This document shows positions 1 through 4,817 of a DNA stretch of 6,898 nt, one piece after another. The notes beneath the pieces were generated by a model that was not told the DNA's origin, made no database searches, and was given only the letters and a program-made list of their open reading frames with translations. The stretch's first letter is position 1. Each line of letters opens with the position of its first letter. A program made the translations under genes and the position numbers. Source of the DNA: Pseudomonadaceae bacterium (GTDB lineage: Bacteria > Pseudomonadota > Alphaproteobacteria > UBA2136 > UBA6156); the NCBI GenBank assembly GCA_947464215.1, contig CANHVX010000054.1:1-6898 (forward strand), given 5' to 3'.

Positions 1-2
1 AC

Positions 3-458
3 CTGATTATGGGCAAGCCATTTGGCATTGTGATGAGCGGCCTTGGCATTATTGCCCTGGCCGGGCTGGTGGTGCTGCACAACCTGGTGCTGATTGACAC
101 CTACAACCATCTGCGCGCCAAAGGCATGGACTGGTATGAGGCCCTGCTGGAAACCAGCCAGCAACGCTTGCGCCCCGTGCTGCTGACCTCGGTGACGACC
201 ATCATTGGGTTGCTGCCGCTGGCCTTTAAGCTGAATTTTGACATCGTTAACCGCGAAATTACCTACAACGCCCCCAGCACCCAATGGTGGGACCAGCTGG
301 CCAGCAGCATTGTGTATGGCCTCACCTTTGCCACCATTCTGACCCTGATTGTAACGCCCTGCATGATTGCACTGGTGGAAGAATTCCACGACTGGCGCCA
401 GGCACGGCGCACCCGGCGCGCCATGCCCACCAAACAGGCAGCTTCGGCCCGCCGTTAG
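3..458 (+). CDS. RND multidrug efflux permease, C-terminal end (5' partial)
   Basis: This is the last 151 residues of an inner-membrane RND (AcrB/HAE1-type) proton-driven efflux pump; the reading frame is open to the left edge, so the true start lies outside the window. The visible part matches the final transmembrane block of the family: a hydrophobic helix leading into NLVLIDTYNHLR, a loop containing the family-typical QRLRPVLLTSVTTIIGLLPLA segment, a short amphipathic stretch, and a last helix (IVYGLTFATILTLIVTPCM) followed by a basic cytoplasmic tail ending in RR and a TAG stop. Known family members export drugs, metals or lipids together with a periplasmic adaptor and an outer-membrane channel; the substrate cannot be read from this fragment. 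No terminator is visible after the stop, and a new promoter begins two bases later. Confidence 0.9.
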   Translation: MIMGKPFGIVMSGLGIIALAGLVVLHNLVLIDTYNHLRAKGMDWYEALLETSQQRLRPVLLTSVTTIIGLLPLAFKLNFDIVNREITYNAPSTQWWDQLASSIVYGLTFATILTLIVTPCMIALVEEFHDWRQARRTRRAMPTKQAASARR

Positions 459-459
459 G

Positions 460-488
460 TTGTGGCCCCCCCGGCTGTGGCGTAAAAT
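460..488 (+). promoter_or_regulatory. Predicted sigma70-type promoter for the 239-residue protein gene
   Basis: TTGTGG (460-465) and TAAAAT (483-488) are separated by exactly 17 bases. The -10 matches consensus at five of six positions and the -35 at three. It starts two bases after the stop of the RND gene and would initiate around 495, giving a leader of about 45 bases that contains the AGGGGAGG ribosome binding site at 521-528. This is a pattern match only. Confidence 0.45.
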
Positions 489-538
489 ACACAACACATG
501 CCGCGTATGCCGCTGCATCAAGGGGAGGACCATTCGCC

Positions 539-1258
539 ATGACAACCATGCTGGGATTCATGCTCAACACCATAAGCCACGAGGAATTTGTGGCGCCCAT
601 TGAGGCCGAAACCCGTGAGGAGGCCGAATTTCTGCTGGCCGCCCAATACCCCACCGGCCCGTATAAAATACTCACCATTTACGGCCAGAAAGAGATGCAA
701 TCTATCTTGACCAGCCTTGAGCGTTGGCCCGGATTGCCGAGCAAAGTTCAGCCCAAGCTGGATGACCTGTTAACCCGCGTGCGCGCCCGCACCGGCAGCC
801 TGCCCCCGCTGAAGCCCACGCCCCCCGCCAAGCCCGTGCTGGATGGCGCCCGCATTGAACAGGTGCGCGACTTTGCGCGCGGTATGGACAAAGACACCCA
901 AGCCCTGGCCGCCCGCCTGCTGGCCGCCGAAGCCGGATTGGCCACCCCGGCCCCAACCCCCATGCCCACCCCACGCCCGGCAACGTTCACCACACAGGCC
1001 ACCACACCGGCCACTGCCCCGGCCATGGCCCCCCGTGCGCCTGCTGCCAGCGGCGGCAGCCTGATTGGCGCCCTGAAAGCCATGCGGGGTGACGCCCCTG
1101 CTGCTACGGCCTCGGCAACCCCACGGCCAACGGCACGGCCAAGCGCCCCCGCCACGGCACGCGGTTTAGCCGCCCCCGCAACGCCCTCTCCGCGTATGCC
1201 GGCCGCGGGCTCGCCAAGCCTGATTAGTGTGCTGAAAGCCATGAAAAGCGCAGGTTAA
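539..1258 (+). CDS. Hypothetical protein with Pro/Ala/Thr-rich tail and duplicated SLIxxLKAM motif
   Basis: This encodes 239 residues and I do not recognise the family. ATG 539 is chosen because a strong ribosome binding site (AGGGGAGG, 521-528) lies ten bases upstream; the frame stays open further left, but that part overlaps the RND gene in another frame. Residues 1-70 look folded (EAETREEAEFLLAAQYPTG, then a strand-like YKILTIYGQ). Residues 71-140 are helix-prone and charged. Residues 136-225 are low-complexity Pro/Ala/Thr, typical of a flexible linker. Within and at the end of this tail lie SLIGALKAM (174-182) and SLISVLKAM (227-235), the second almost at the C terminus. There is no signal peptide or membrane helix, so a cytoplasmic location is likely. 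The architecture suggests an adaptor or scaffold whose tail carries short docking helices; that is inference. It is monocistronic, with its own promoter and terminator. Confidence 0.8.
   Translation: MTTMLGFMLNTISHEEFVAPIEAETREEAEFLLAAQYPTGPYKILTIYGQKEMQSILTSLERWPGLPSKVQPKLDDLLTRVRARTGSLPPLKPTPPAKPVLDGARIEQVRDFARGMDKDTQALAARLLAAEAGLATPAPTPMPTPRPATFTTQATTPATAPAMAPRAPAASGGSLIGALKAMRGDAPAATASATPRPTARPSAPATARGLAAPATPSPRMPAAGSPSLISVLKAMKSAG
1058..1084 (+). repeat. First copy of SLI[GS]xLKAM peptide motif
   Basis: This stretch encodes SLIGALKAM followed by RG, preceded by a Ser-Gly-Gly spacer inside the low-complexity tail. It is paired with 1217-1243. The DNA of the two copies is also similar, sharing the agcctgatt start and ctgaaagccatg end. 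Confidence 0.75.
1217..1243 (+). repeat. Second copy of SLI[GS]xLKAM peptide motif
   Basis: This stretch encodes SLISVLKAM followed by KSAG and the stop. It matches the copy at 1058-1084 in seven of nine residues. A two-turn amphipathic helix with a basic end is the likely form. Confidence 0.75.
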
Positions 1259-1282
1259 CGCGATGTGAATGATGAGTTAACC

Positions 1283-1307
1283 AAGCCGCCCCGAAGGCGG
1301 CTTTTTT
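1283..1307 (+). terminator. Intrinsic terminator after the 239-residue protein gene
   Basis: AAGCCGCC (1283-1290) pairs perfectly with GGCGGCTT (1296-1303) around a five-base CCGAA loop, and the hairpin runs into six T residues (1302-1307). It lies 25 bases after the stop. Read on the minus strand the hairpin is followed by GGTTAAC rather than a U tract, so it would be at best a weak terminator for the convergent redox operon that ends at 1320. Confidence 0.9.
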
Positions 1308-1319
1308 ATGCGATATCGG

Positions 1320-2027
1320 TTATTCTCGGGCGAATGGCAGGCCCGCGCGGAAGGCCAGCGGCGGCGCCCCCAGGCCCTGTTGGGTGGCCCATGCCAGGTC
1401 GGGCTCTAGCGTTTGCAGCAAGGGGCTGTTATTCATTTCCAGCGCCTGCCGTATCACCCCGAAAGACACCCCGGTTGCAGCCAATTTTGACAACAGTTCG
1501 GTATCGGTCAGGTCGGTTTTCAGGTCGGCCTGGAGCGCCTTCCAGAGGGCTTCGTGCGTGCCATAGCGCTGGGCCAGCGCCAACACCAGCCCCCCGGTGA
1601 GGCGGCGAGGGTTTTCGGGCCAAAACTTAACTTCAACCCGTGTGCCCGTGGCCGGCACCTGCGCCAACCACATCGCCACCTGCTGGCGGCAGCGGGTGCA
1701 GGCGGGGTCGGTTAGCACCGTAAGCACCGTGGTGCCTTGCGGGTCTTTCAGCACCAGATTGGCAGGGTTGGTAGGAATGCTGAGGCGTTGGCTATTTTCC
1801 TGGGCATTCTTCTGTTGCGCCAGAGTGCGGAACTGTTGGGTGAAGGCCACAAATGGATTGCCGGCAGCGACATATTTCTCGGCCTTGGGCTGCTGCGCCT
1901 GCCACACCCACACCCCCACCTGCGCCGCCGCCACCAACACGCACGCCGCGGCGGCCAAGGGTAATATCGGCAACGAAGACGCGGCAGGACGGCGCGGGCC
2001 CGGACGCCGTTTTGCCCCGCGCCACAC
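1320..2027 (-). CDS. Membrane-anchored DsbA-like thioredoxin-fold protein (CTRC)
   Basis: This encodes 235 residues starting with GTG, ten bases after the stop of the upstream dsbA-like gene; a partial AAGG ribosome binding site lies eight bases before it. A basic N-terminus (residues 1-18) precedes one hydrophobic helix (about 20-43) that should anchor it in the inner membrane with the rest in the periplasm. The thioredoxin-fold core follows: VLTVLTDPACTRC places a CxxC at residues 110-113, and GAPPLAFRAG near 220-228 aligns with the GTPFFLING cis-proline loop of its neighbour. The dipeptide (Thr-Arg) between the cysteines differs from the Pro-Phe or Pro-His of classical DsbA, and an Ala precedes the cis-Pro. 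That suggests a different redox potential or a reductase/isomerase-like role rather than plain oxidation; this is inference. It is the last gene of the three-gene minus-strand set. Confidence 0.85.
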   Translation of the reverse strand: MWRGAKRRPGPRRPAASSLPILPLAAAACVLVAAAQVGVWVWQAQQPKAEKYVAAGNPFVAFTQQFRTLAQQKNAQENSQRLSIPTNPANLVLKDPQGTTVLTVLTDPACTRCRQQVAMWLAQVPATGTRVEVKFWPENPRRLTGGLVLALAQRYGTHEALWKALQADLKTDLTDTELLSKLAATGVSFGVIRQALEMNNSPLLQTLEPDLAWATQQGLGAPPLAFRAGLPFARE

Positions 2028-2037
2028 GGCTTTAGCC

Positions 2038-2808
2038 TTACTGTTTGCCCGCCAGCGCGTTTTCGATCTCGGCCGCGAAGGCCTCGAGCGGCAATGCGCC
2101 GCTGACCGGCTGCCCGTTGATTAAGAAAAATGGCGTGCCGCGCGCGCCGATTTTTGCGGCATCTTGCAGGTCGGTTGCGATTTGCGCCTTGACGGCCTCG
2201 CTGGTGCGGTCGGCCTCGAACTTGGCCATATCGAGCCCCAGAGACTTGGCCAGGCTGGTGTAGAGGGCATCGCCTAACTTATCTTGGTTGGCCCAGATGG
2301 CGTCGTTAAACTCCCAGAACTTACCCTGCTTGTGCGCGGCCAGGGCGGCCATGGCTGCCGGTTTGGCGTTGGGGTGGAAATCGAGCGGGAGGTTTTTGTA
2401 GGCAAAGCGGACTTTGCCTTCATACTTCTTGGCGACAGCTTCAAGTGTGTTTTGCACGCGGCCACAGAAGGGGCATTCGTAGTCGCCGAACTCGACGATA
2501 GTTATGGGCGCATTGGCCGCGCCCCGCACCGGTGTGTTTTCGGTAATGAGGCCGCGGGTGTCGATAACCCGCGCGGCGCGGTCGGCCGCCTCGATGCTGG
2601 CGCGGAGCTTATCGCCGTTGGCGGCGATGTAGTCGGCCACAATTTTTTCGACCGCAGCTTTATCGAGCGCGTTGGCAAGTGCAGCCCCGCTGGCGCCTGC
2701 CAACACCGCGACACCCGCCACCACCAACGCCAGCTTCACAGAGCCTTTAGCACCACCTGATGCTGGTGCCGATACGGATGATGGAGGAACCATGGACTTC
2801 GCTTTCAT
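2038..2808 (-). CDS. DsbA family thiol:disulfide oxidoreductase (CPFC)
   Basis: This encodes a 256-residue DsbA/Com1-type oxidoreductase that acts in the periplasm, introducing or shuffling disulfides in exported proteins. A hydrophobic segment at about 24-47 is a signal peptide or anchor. Residues 52-82 (VEKIVADYIAANGDKL and onward) resemble the helical N-terminal region of ScsC-like proteins, which mediates oligomerisation in some members. The catalytic fold carries FGDYECPFC with cysteines 112 and 115, helical insertions, and the cis-Pro loop GTPFFLING with Pro226. All expected catalytic residues are present. ATG 2808 has no clear ribosome binding site; Met6 (2793) is an alternative with an equally poor one. 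It lies 28 bases after the lipoprotein gene and 10 bases before the second Dsb-like gene, consistent with one transcript. Whether it is oxidising (DsbA) or isomerising (ScsC-like) cannot be decided from sequence. Confidence 0.93.
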   Translation of the reverse strand: MKAKSMVPPSSVSAPASGGAKGSVKLALVVAGVAVLAGASGAALANALDKAAVEKIVADYIAANGDKLRASIEAADRAARVIDTRGLITENTPVRGAANAPITIVEFGDYECPFCGRVQNTLEAVAKKYEGKVRFAYKNLPLDFHPNAKPAAMAALAAHKQGKFWEFNDAIWANQDKLGDALYTSLAKSLGLDMAKFEADRTSEAVKAQIATDLQDAAKIGARGTPFFLINGQPVSGALPLEAFAAEIENALAGKQ

Positions 2809-2836
2809 TGACGATAGGATTGTGGTGATACAGATC

Positions 2837-3022
2837 TTAATTCACCGGTGTAACCCCGCCCTTTACATCGGGCGTGGGAATATGCTGCTTGGACTGCCCC
2901 GGGAACGGCTCACGGCTCCAGGCGTCTTCGTAACAGGTGGGGCACGGCGCCTTGCTGCAGGCCACGACGCTAAGGGCCAAGGCCAATCCGACCATGCACA
3001 CAAGGGCTTTCCGCATCTTCAT
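2837..3022 (-). CDS. Small Cys-containing lipoprotein with CPTC motif
   Basis: This encodes 61 residues. The N-terminus MKMRKALVCMVGLALALSVV with the following AC is a textbook lipoprotein signal: basic start, hydrophobic core and lipobox VVAC, with Cys22 as the lipidated residue. The mature part is only 40 residues: a short CSKAPCPTCYEDAW segment with CPTC at 27-30, then a hydrophilic, Pro/Gly-containing tail without obvious structure. An open frame extends further upstream, but the signal peptide fixes the start at or near 3022 (Met3 at 3016 is possible). There is no ribosome binding site, which fits the apparent leaderless promoter. It is first in line with two thioredoxin-fold genes, so a role as redox partner, or a membrane-tethered metal or thiol site, is plausible. 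I do not recognise the family. The mature part is too small for a thioredoxin fold. Confidence 0.75.
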   Translation of the reverse strand: MKMRKALVCMVGLALALSVVACSKAPCPTCYEDAWSREPFPGQSKQHIPTPDVKGGVTPVN

Positions 3023-4238
3023 GGACACATTATGCCGCCCCGCCCCCTTGGCGGGCAAGCCCAACCATGGCACAACTGCCCGTGTGCTCACCATTCTTGA
3101 CACCCCCGACACCCCCCCCACCCGGCTTTATGCCGAAAACCGCTGGCGCGACAACCCAGGCCTCCACCCCACCTGGTGGCGGGAAGTGCTCGGCCTCACG
3201 GCTAGCAAGTTTACCCTGGATTGGCGCCACCAGATTGGTGATGCCGAGGCCCTTCTGGCCGGTGTGAATGCGCTGTTGCTTTCGGCACCGACGCTGCCCC
3301 ACGCCCGCGCCTGCGCGGCCAACGCGGGTTTGGACTGGGACCACCTGGTGAGCCTGCTGGTGGTTGACCATGTGGTTGTGGGCCAGACACCGCCCGCCAC
3401 GGCCGTGTTTGTGGAGGCCTCGGCCGCCACCTTTGACGATTATGTGGCCGCCGAACAGGGCGTGCGCGATGGGCTTTATGTGTTTTACGGCCTTATGTGC
3501 CGCGCCGACACGCCCTTAGGCCCCCTGCGCGACACCGCCGCCCGTGCCGCCGCCCAGGTGTGGGGCCGCGCCAAGCGCCCCGCCCTGCGCGCCGCCGCCT
3601 TCCCCTTTGACCTGGCCAGCCCCGCCGCCCTGCTTGCCCCTCTTCAGCCACACAAAGAGGAACACCTAAGCCTGCTTGAGCTGGGGGCGCGCTTAGGGTG
3701 GTATATGTTGGCCTTACCAACCGTGTGGCCCAGCCAGGCCGATAGGCTTGGTGACGCGCTGGCCGCGCTTGGCGCGCTGGCCCAGGCCGAGCAGCAGGTG
3801 ATGCAGGTGCTTGGCGGGTGGCCCCACCACCACGGGCGCCCGGTGTTTTCGGTGCTGGACCACTTACGCCACGGCACCCCGCCCTGGCCCACCCCCCTGG
3901 CCGGCCAGCTGTGGCATACCTCTGTGTTCCCTCATCTGGAGGAGGTTTTTCAGCAGGTTTTAGCCAACCACCCGGCGGTGCGCGCCCCGTATTGCGAGGC
4001 CCTGGCCCAGCTTGGGCCCCACACCCCCCTGCTGGCGCTGGCCCCCCATATGGCCCCTTTGGGCCTAAACACCCCCGCCGCCGACGCCCACATGGCCGCC
4101 CTCCTGGCCGCTGTGCCCGGCCTAAGCGGCGTTACTTTGCCCAGTTGGACCCCCTTTGCCCACCTCACCACCCACCCCGACCCCGCCGATATCGCCCCCT
4201 GGTTTACCCCCACCCACCCCCCTCTGGCGAAAATATGA
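3021..4238 (+). CDS. Hypothetical protein, 405 residues, function unknown
   Basis: I do not recognise this protein. The frame is long and uses the same GC-rich third positions as its neighbours, and no credible gene lies opposite it, so it is probably real. It shows no signal peptide, no convincing transmembrane helix and no nucleotide-binding motif. It is rich in Ala, Leu, Pro, His and Trp, mostly helical in appearance (for example residues 241-270 with repeated ALAALGALAQAE), with a conspicuous GGWPHHHGRPVF at 265-276 and acidic/aromatic patches such as RLYAENRWRDNP (35-46). The start is uncertain: ATG 3021 overlaps the start codon of the divergent lipoprotein gene in the palindrome CATG and has no ribosome binding site. 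In-frame TTG 3048 and GTG 3084 are alternatives, also without one. It is followed by the DnaA box and rpsT promoter region with no visible terminator. Confidence 0.65.
   Translation: MDTLCRPAPLAGKPNHGTTARVLTILDTPDTPPTRLYAENRWRDNPGLHPTWWREVLGLTASKFTLDWRHQIGDAEALLAGVNALLLSAPTLPHARACAANAGLDWDHLVSLLVVDHVVVGQTPPATAVFVEASAATFDDYVAAEQGVRDGLYVFYGLMCRADTPLGPLRDTAARAAAQVWGRAKRPALRAAAFPFDLASPAALLAPLQPHKEEHLSLLELGARLGWYMLALPTVWPSQADRLGDALAALGALAQAEQQVMQVLGGWPHHHGRPVFSVLDHLRHGTPPWPTPLAGQLWHTSVFPHLEEVFQQVLANHPAVRAPYCEALAQLGPHTPLLALAPHMAPLGLNTPAADAHMAALLAAVPGLSGVTLPSWTPFAHLTTHPDPADIAPWFTPTHPPLAKI
3029..3058 (-). promoter_or_regulatory. Predicted promoter of the lipoprotein-dsb operon (possibly leaderless)
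   Basis: On the minus strand TTGCCC (3058-3053) and CATAAT (3034-3029) are 18 bases apart; the -10 matches consensus at five of six positions and the -35 at four. Transcription should begin about seven bases after the -10, at or next to the A of the lipoprotein ATG (3022), so the mRNA would have essentially no leader. The absence of any Shine-Dalgarno sequence before that ATG agrees. Confidence 0.45.
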
Positions 4239-4278
4239 CGCCCGGCGACAGGAATTCGTGCAAGAGGGGTTGACCTGC

Positions 4279-4287
4279 TTATCCACA
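4279..4287 (+). promoter_or_regulatory. Perfect DnaA box (TTATCCACA)
   Basis: TTATCCACA is an exact match to the high-affinity DnaA box consensus, located between the 405-residue gene and rpsT, 32 bases upstream of the predicted rpsT -35 and about 530 bases upstream of dnaA. The flanking CCTG (4274-4277) and CAGG (4286-4289) form a short inverted repeat around it. I found no second full match in the window. DnaA could act here as a transcriptional regulator or as part of an origin. Confidence 0.75.
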
Positions 4288-4318
4288 GGCTCTAGTGTCC
4301 GCGTTACTCGCCGTGGTG

Positions 4319-4346
4319 TTGATGTTAAATCGCCCGCGCTTAAAAT
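4319..4346 (+). promoter_or_regulatory. Predicted rpsT promoter
   Basis: TTGATG (4319-4324) and TAAAAT (4341-4346) are 16 bases apart, matching consensus at four and five positions. The expected start near 4353 gives a short leader with a strong AAGGAG at 4371-4376. A weaker pair further upstream, TTGACC (4270-4275) with TCTAGT (4291-4296), would place the DnaA box in its spacer, but that spacer is only 15 bases. Confidence 0.5.
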
Positions 4347-4381
4347 TTAGGCAAACCGAACCAAAGACCCAAGGAGACCCC

Positions 4382-4642
4382 ATGGCCCACACCAACCAAC
4401 AACGCAAACGGATCCGCCAGACGGAAAAGCAATACGACGCCAACCGCACGATCCGCAGCCGCGTGGCCACAACTGTGAAGAAATTTGAAGACGCCGTGAA
4501 AGCCGCCGAGCCAAAAGCCCTGCAAACGGCCCTGCGCGCCGCCATGAGCGAACTGGCCAAAGCCGCCAAAAAAGGCGCCATCAGCAAAGGCGCTGCCGCC
4601 CGCAAGACCTCGCGCCTGACCAAAAAAACCAAAACCGCCTAA
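4382..4642 (+). CDS. rpsT: 30S ribosomal protein S20
   Basis: This encodes 86 residues, the usual length for S20, which binds 16S rRNA early in assembly of the small subunit and stabilises its 5' domain and helix 44 region. The typical N-terminus is seen: MAHTNQQRKRIRQTEKQYDA, followed by NRTIRSRVATTVKKFEDAV and the Lys/Ala-rich C-terminal helix ending KGAAARKTSRLTKKTKTA. The whole protein is strongly basic. ATG 4382 is fixed by AAGGAG (4371-4376) five bases upstream; an in-frame extension to 4295 lacks S20 similarity. Its own promoter and a terminator flank it, so it is probably transcribed alone. Placement of rpsT just before dnaA is a known arrangement in alphaproteobacteria. Confidence 0.97.
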   Translation: MAHTNQQRKRIRQTEKQYDANRTIRSRVATTVKKFEDAVKAAEPKALQTALRAAMSELAKAAKKGAISKGAAARKTSRLTKKTKTA

Positions 4643-4672
4643 GACACCCCGTCTTCGCCCTACGGTTATTGG

Positions 4673-4723
4673 AAGTCGGTTGACTTTACCCACCGCTATT
4701 GGTGGGTATTTTATTATTATTTT
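4673..4723 (+). terminator. rpsT intrinsic terminator with an adjoining small hairpin
   Basis: The main stem is TACCCACC (4687-4694) with GGTGGGTA (4701-4708), eight perfect pairs around loop GCTATT, followed by a T-rich run (4709-4723, TTTTATTATTATTTT). Directly upstream, AAGTC (4673-4677) and GACTT (4682-4686) form a five-pair hairpin with a GGTT loop, ending one base before the main stem so the two could stack. The T run is interrupted by A residues, so termination may be incomplete, allowing some read-through into dnaA. Confidence 0.75.
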
Positions 4724-4746
4724 CAGATATTTATTAATAAAAAAAT
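4707..4746. other. AT-rich tract upstream of dnaA (candidate unwinding element)
   Basis: These forty bases are almost entirely A/T in otherwise GC-rich DNA. They hold TTATTATTATTT (4711-4722), whose complement reads as three AAT and one AAA triplets in the 3' to 5' direction, and the perfect 10-base palindrome TTATTAATAA (4731-4740). Part of it doubles as the U tract of the rpsT terminator. Such a tract could be the DNA unwinding element of an origin or part of a dnaA promoter; I could not place a convincing -35/-10 pair here. Confidence 0.45.
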
Positions 4747-4748
4747 GT

Positions 4749-4810
4749 GGGGGGAGGCCTTTACGAGAGGGGCAGAGAGAGGCACGATTGGGGGGTTATA
4801 GGAAAAGGTG
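4749..4810 (+). promoter_or_regulatory. G/purine-rich dnaA leader with ribosome binding site
   Basis: The spacer switches sharply from A/T to G-rich: runs of six G (4749-4754), four G (4769-4772) and six G (4790-4795), with GAGAG stretches between. It ends in AGGAAAAGGTG (4800-4810), where AAGGTG sits seven bases before the dnaA ATG and supports the chosen start. The leader may fold or form stacked G structures that affect dnaA translation, but the G runs are far apart. Confidence 0.4.
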
Positions 4811-4817
4811 AAAAACA

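Noticed and set aside
284..538. Upstream extension of the 239-residue protein
   Set aside because: It overlaps the RND gene in another frame, has no ribosome binding site, and its translation (Cys/His/Pro rich) looks like a shadow.
748..1242. Minus-strand open frame opposite the 239-residue protein gene
   Set aside because: It is Ala/Gly/Arg/Val low complexity arising from the Pro/Ala-rich sense strand; the sense gene has a strong ribosome binding site, promoter and terminator.
2284..2760. Plus-strand open frame opposite dsbA
   Set aside because: The opposite strand encodes a DsbA with all catalytic motifs; this frame has no motif or start signal.
4325..4343. TTAA-N11-TTAA resembling a CtrA site near rpsT
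   Set aside because: The known CtrA consensus has a 7-base spacing; here it is 11, and the second TTAA is part of the probable -10.
4749..4795. Possible G-quadruplex in the dnaA leader
   Set aside because: There are only three runs of four or more G, separated by about 15 and 17 bases, so a standard four-tract quadruplex is not supported.
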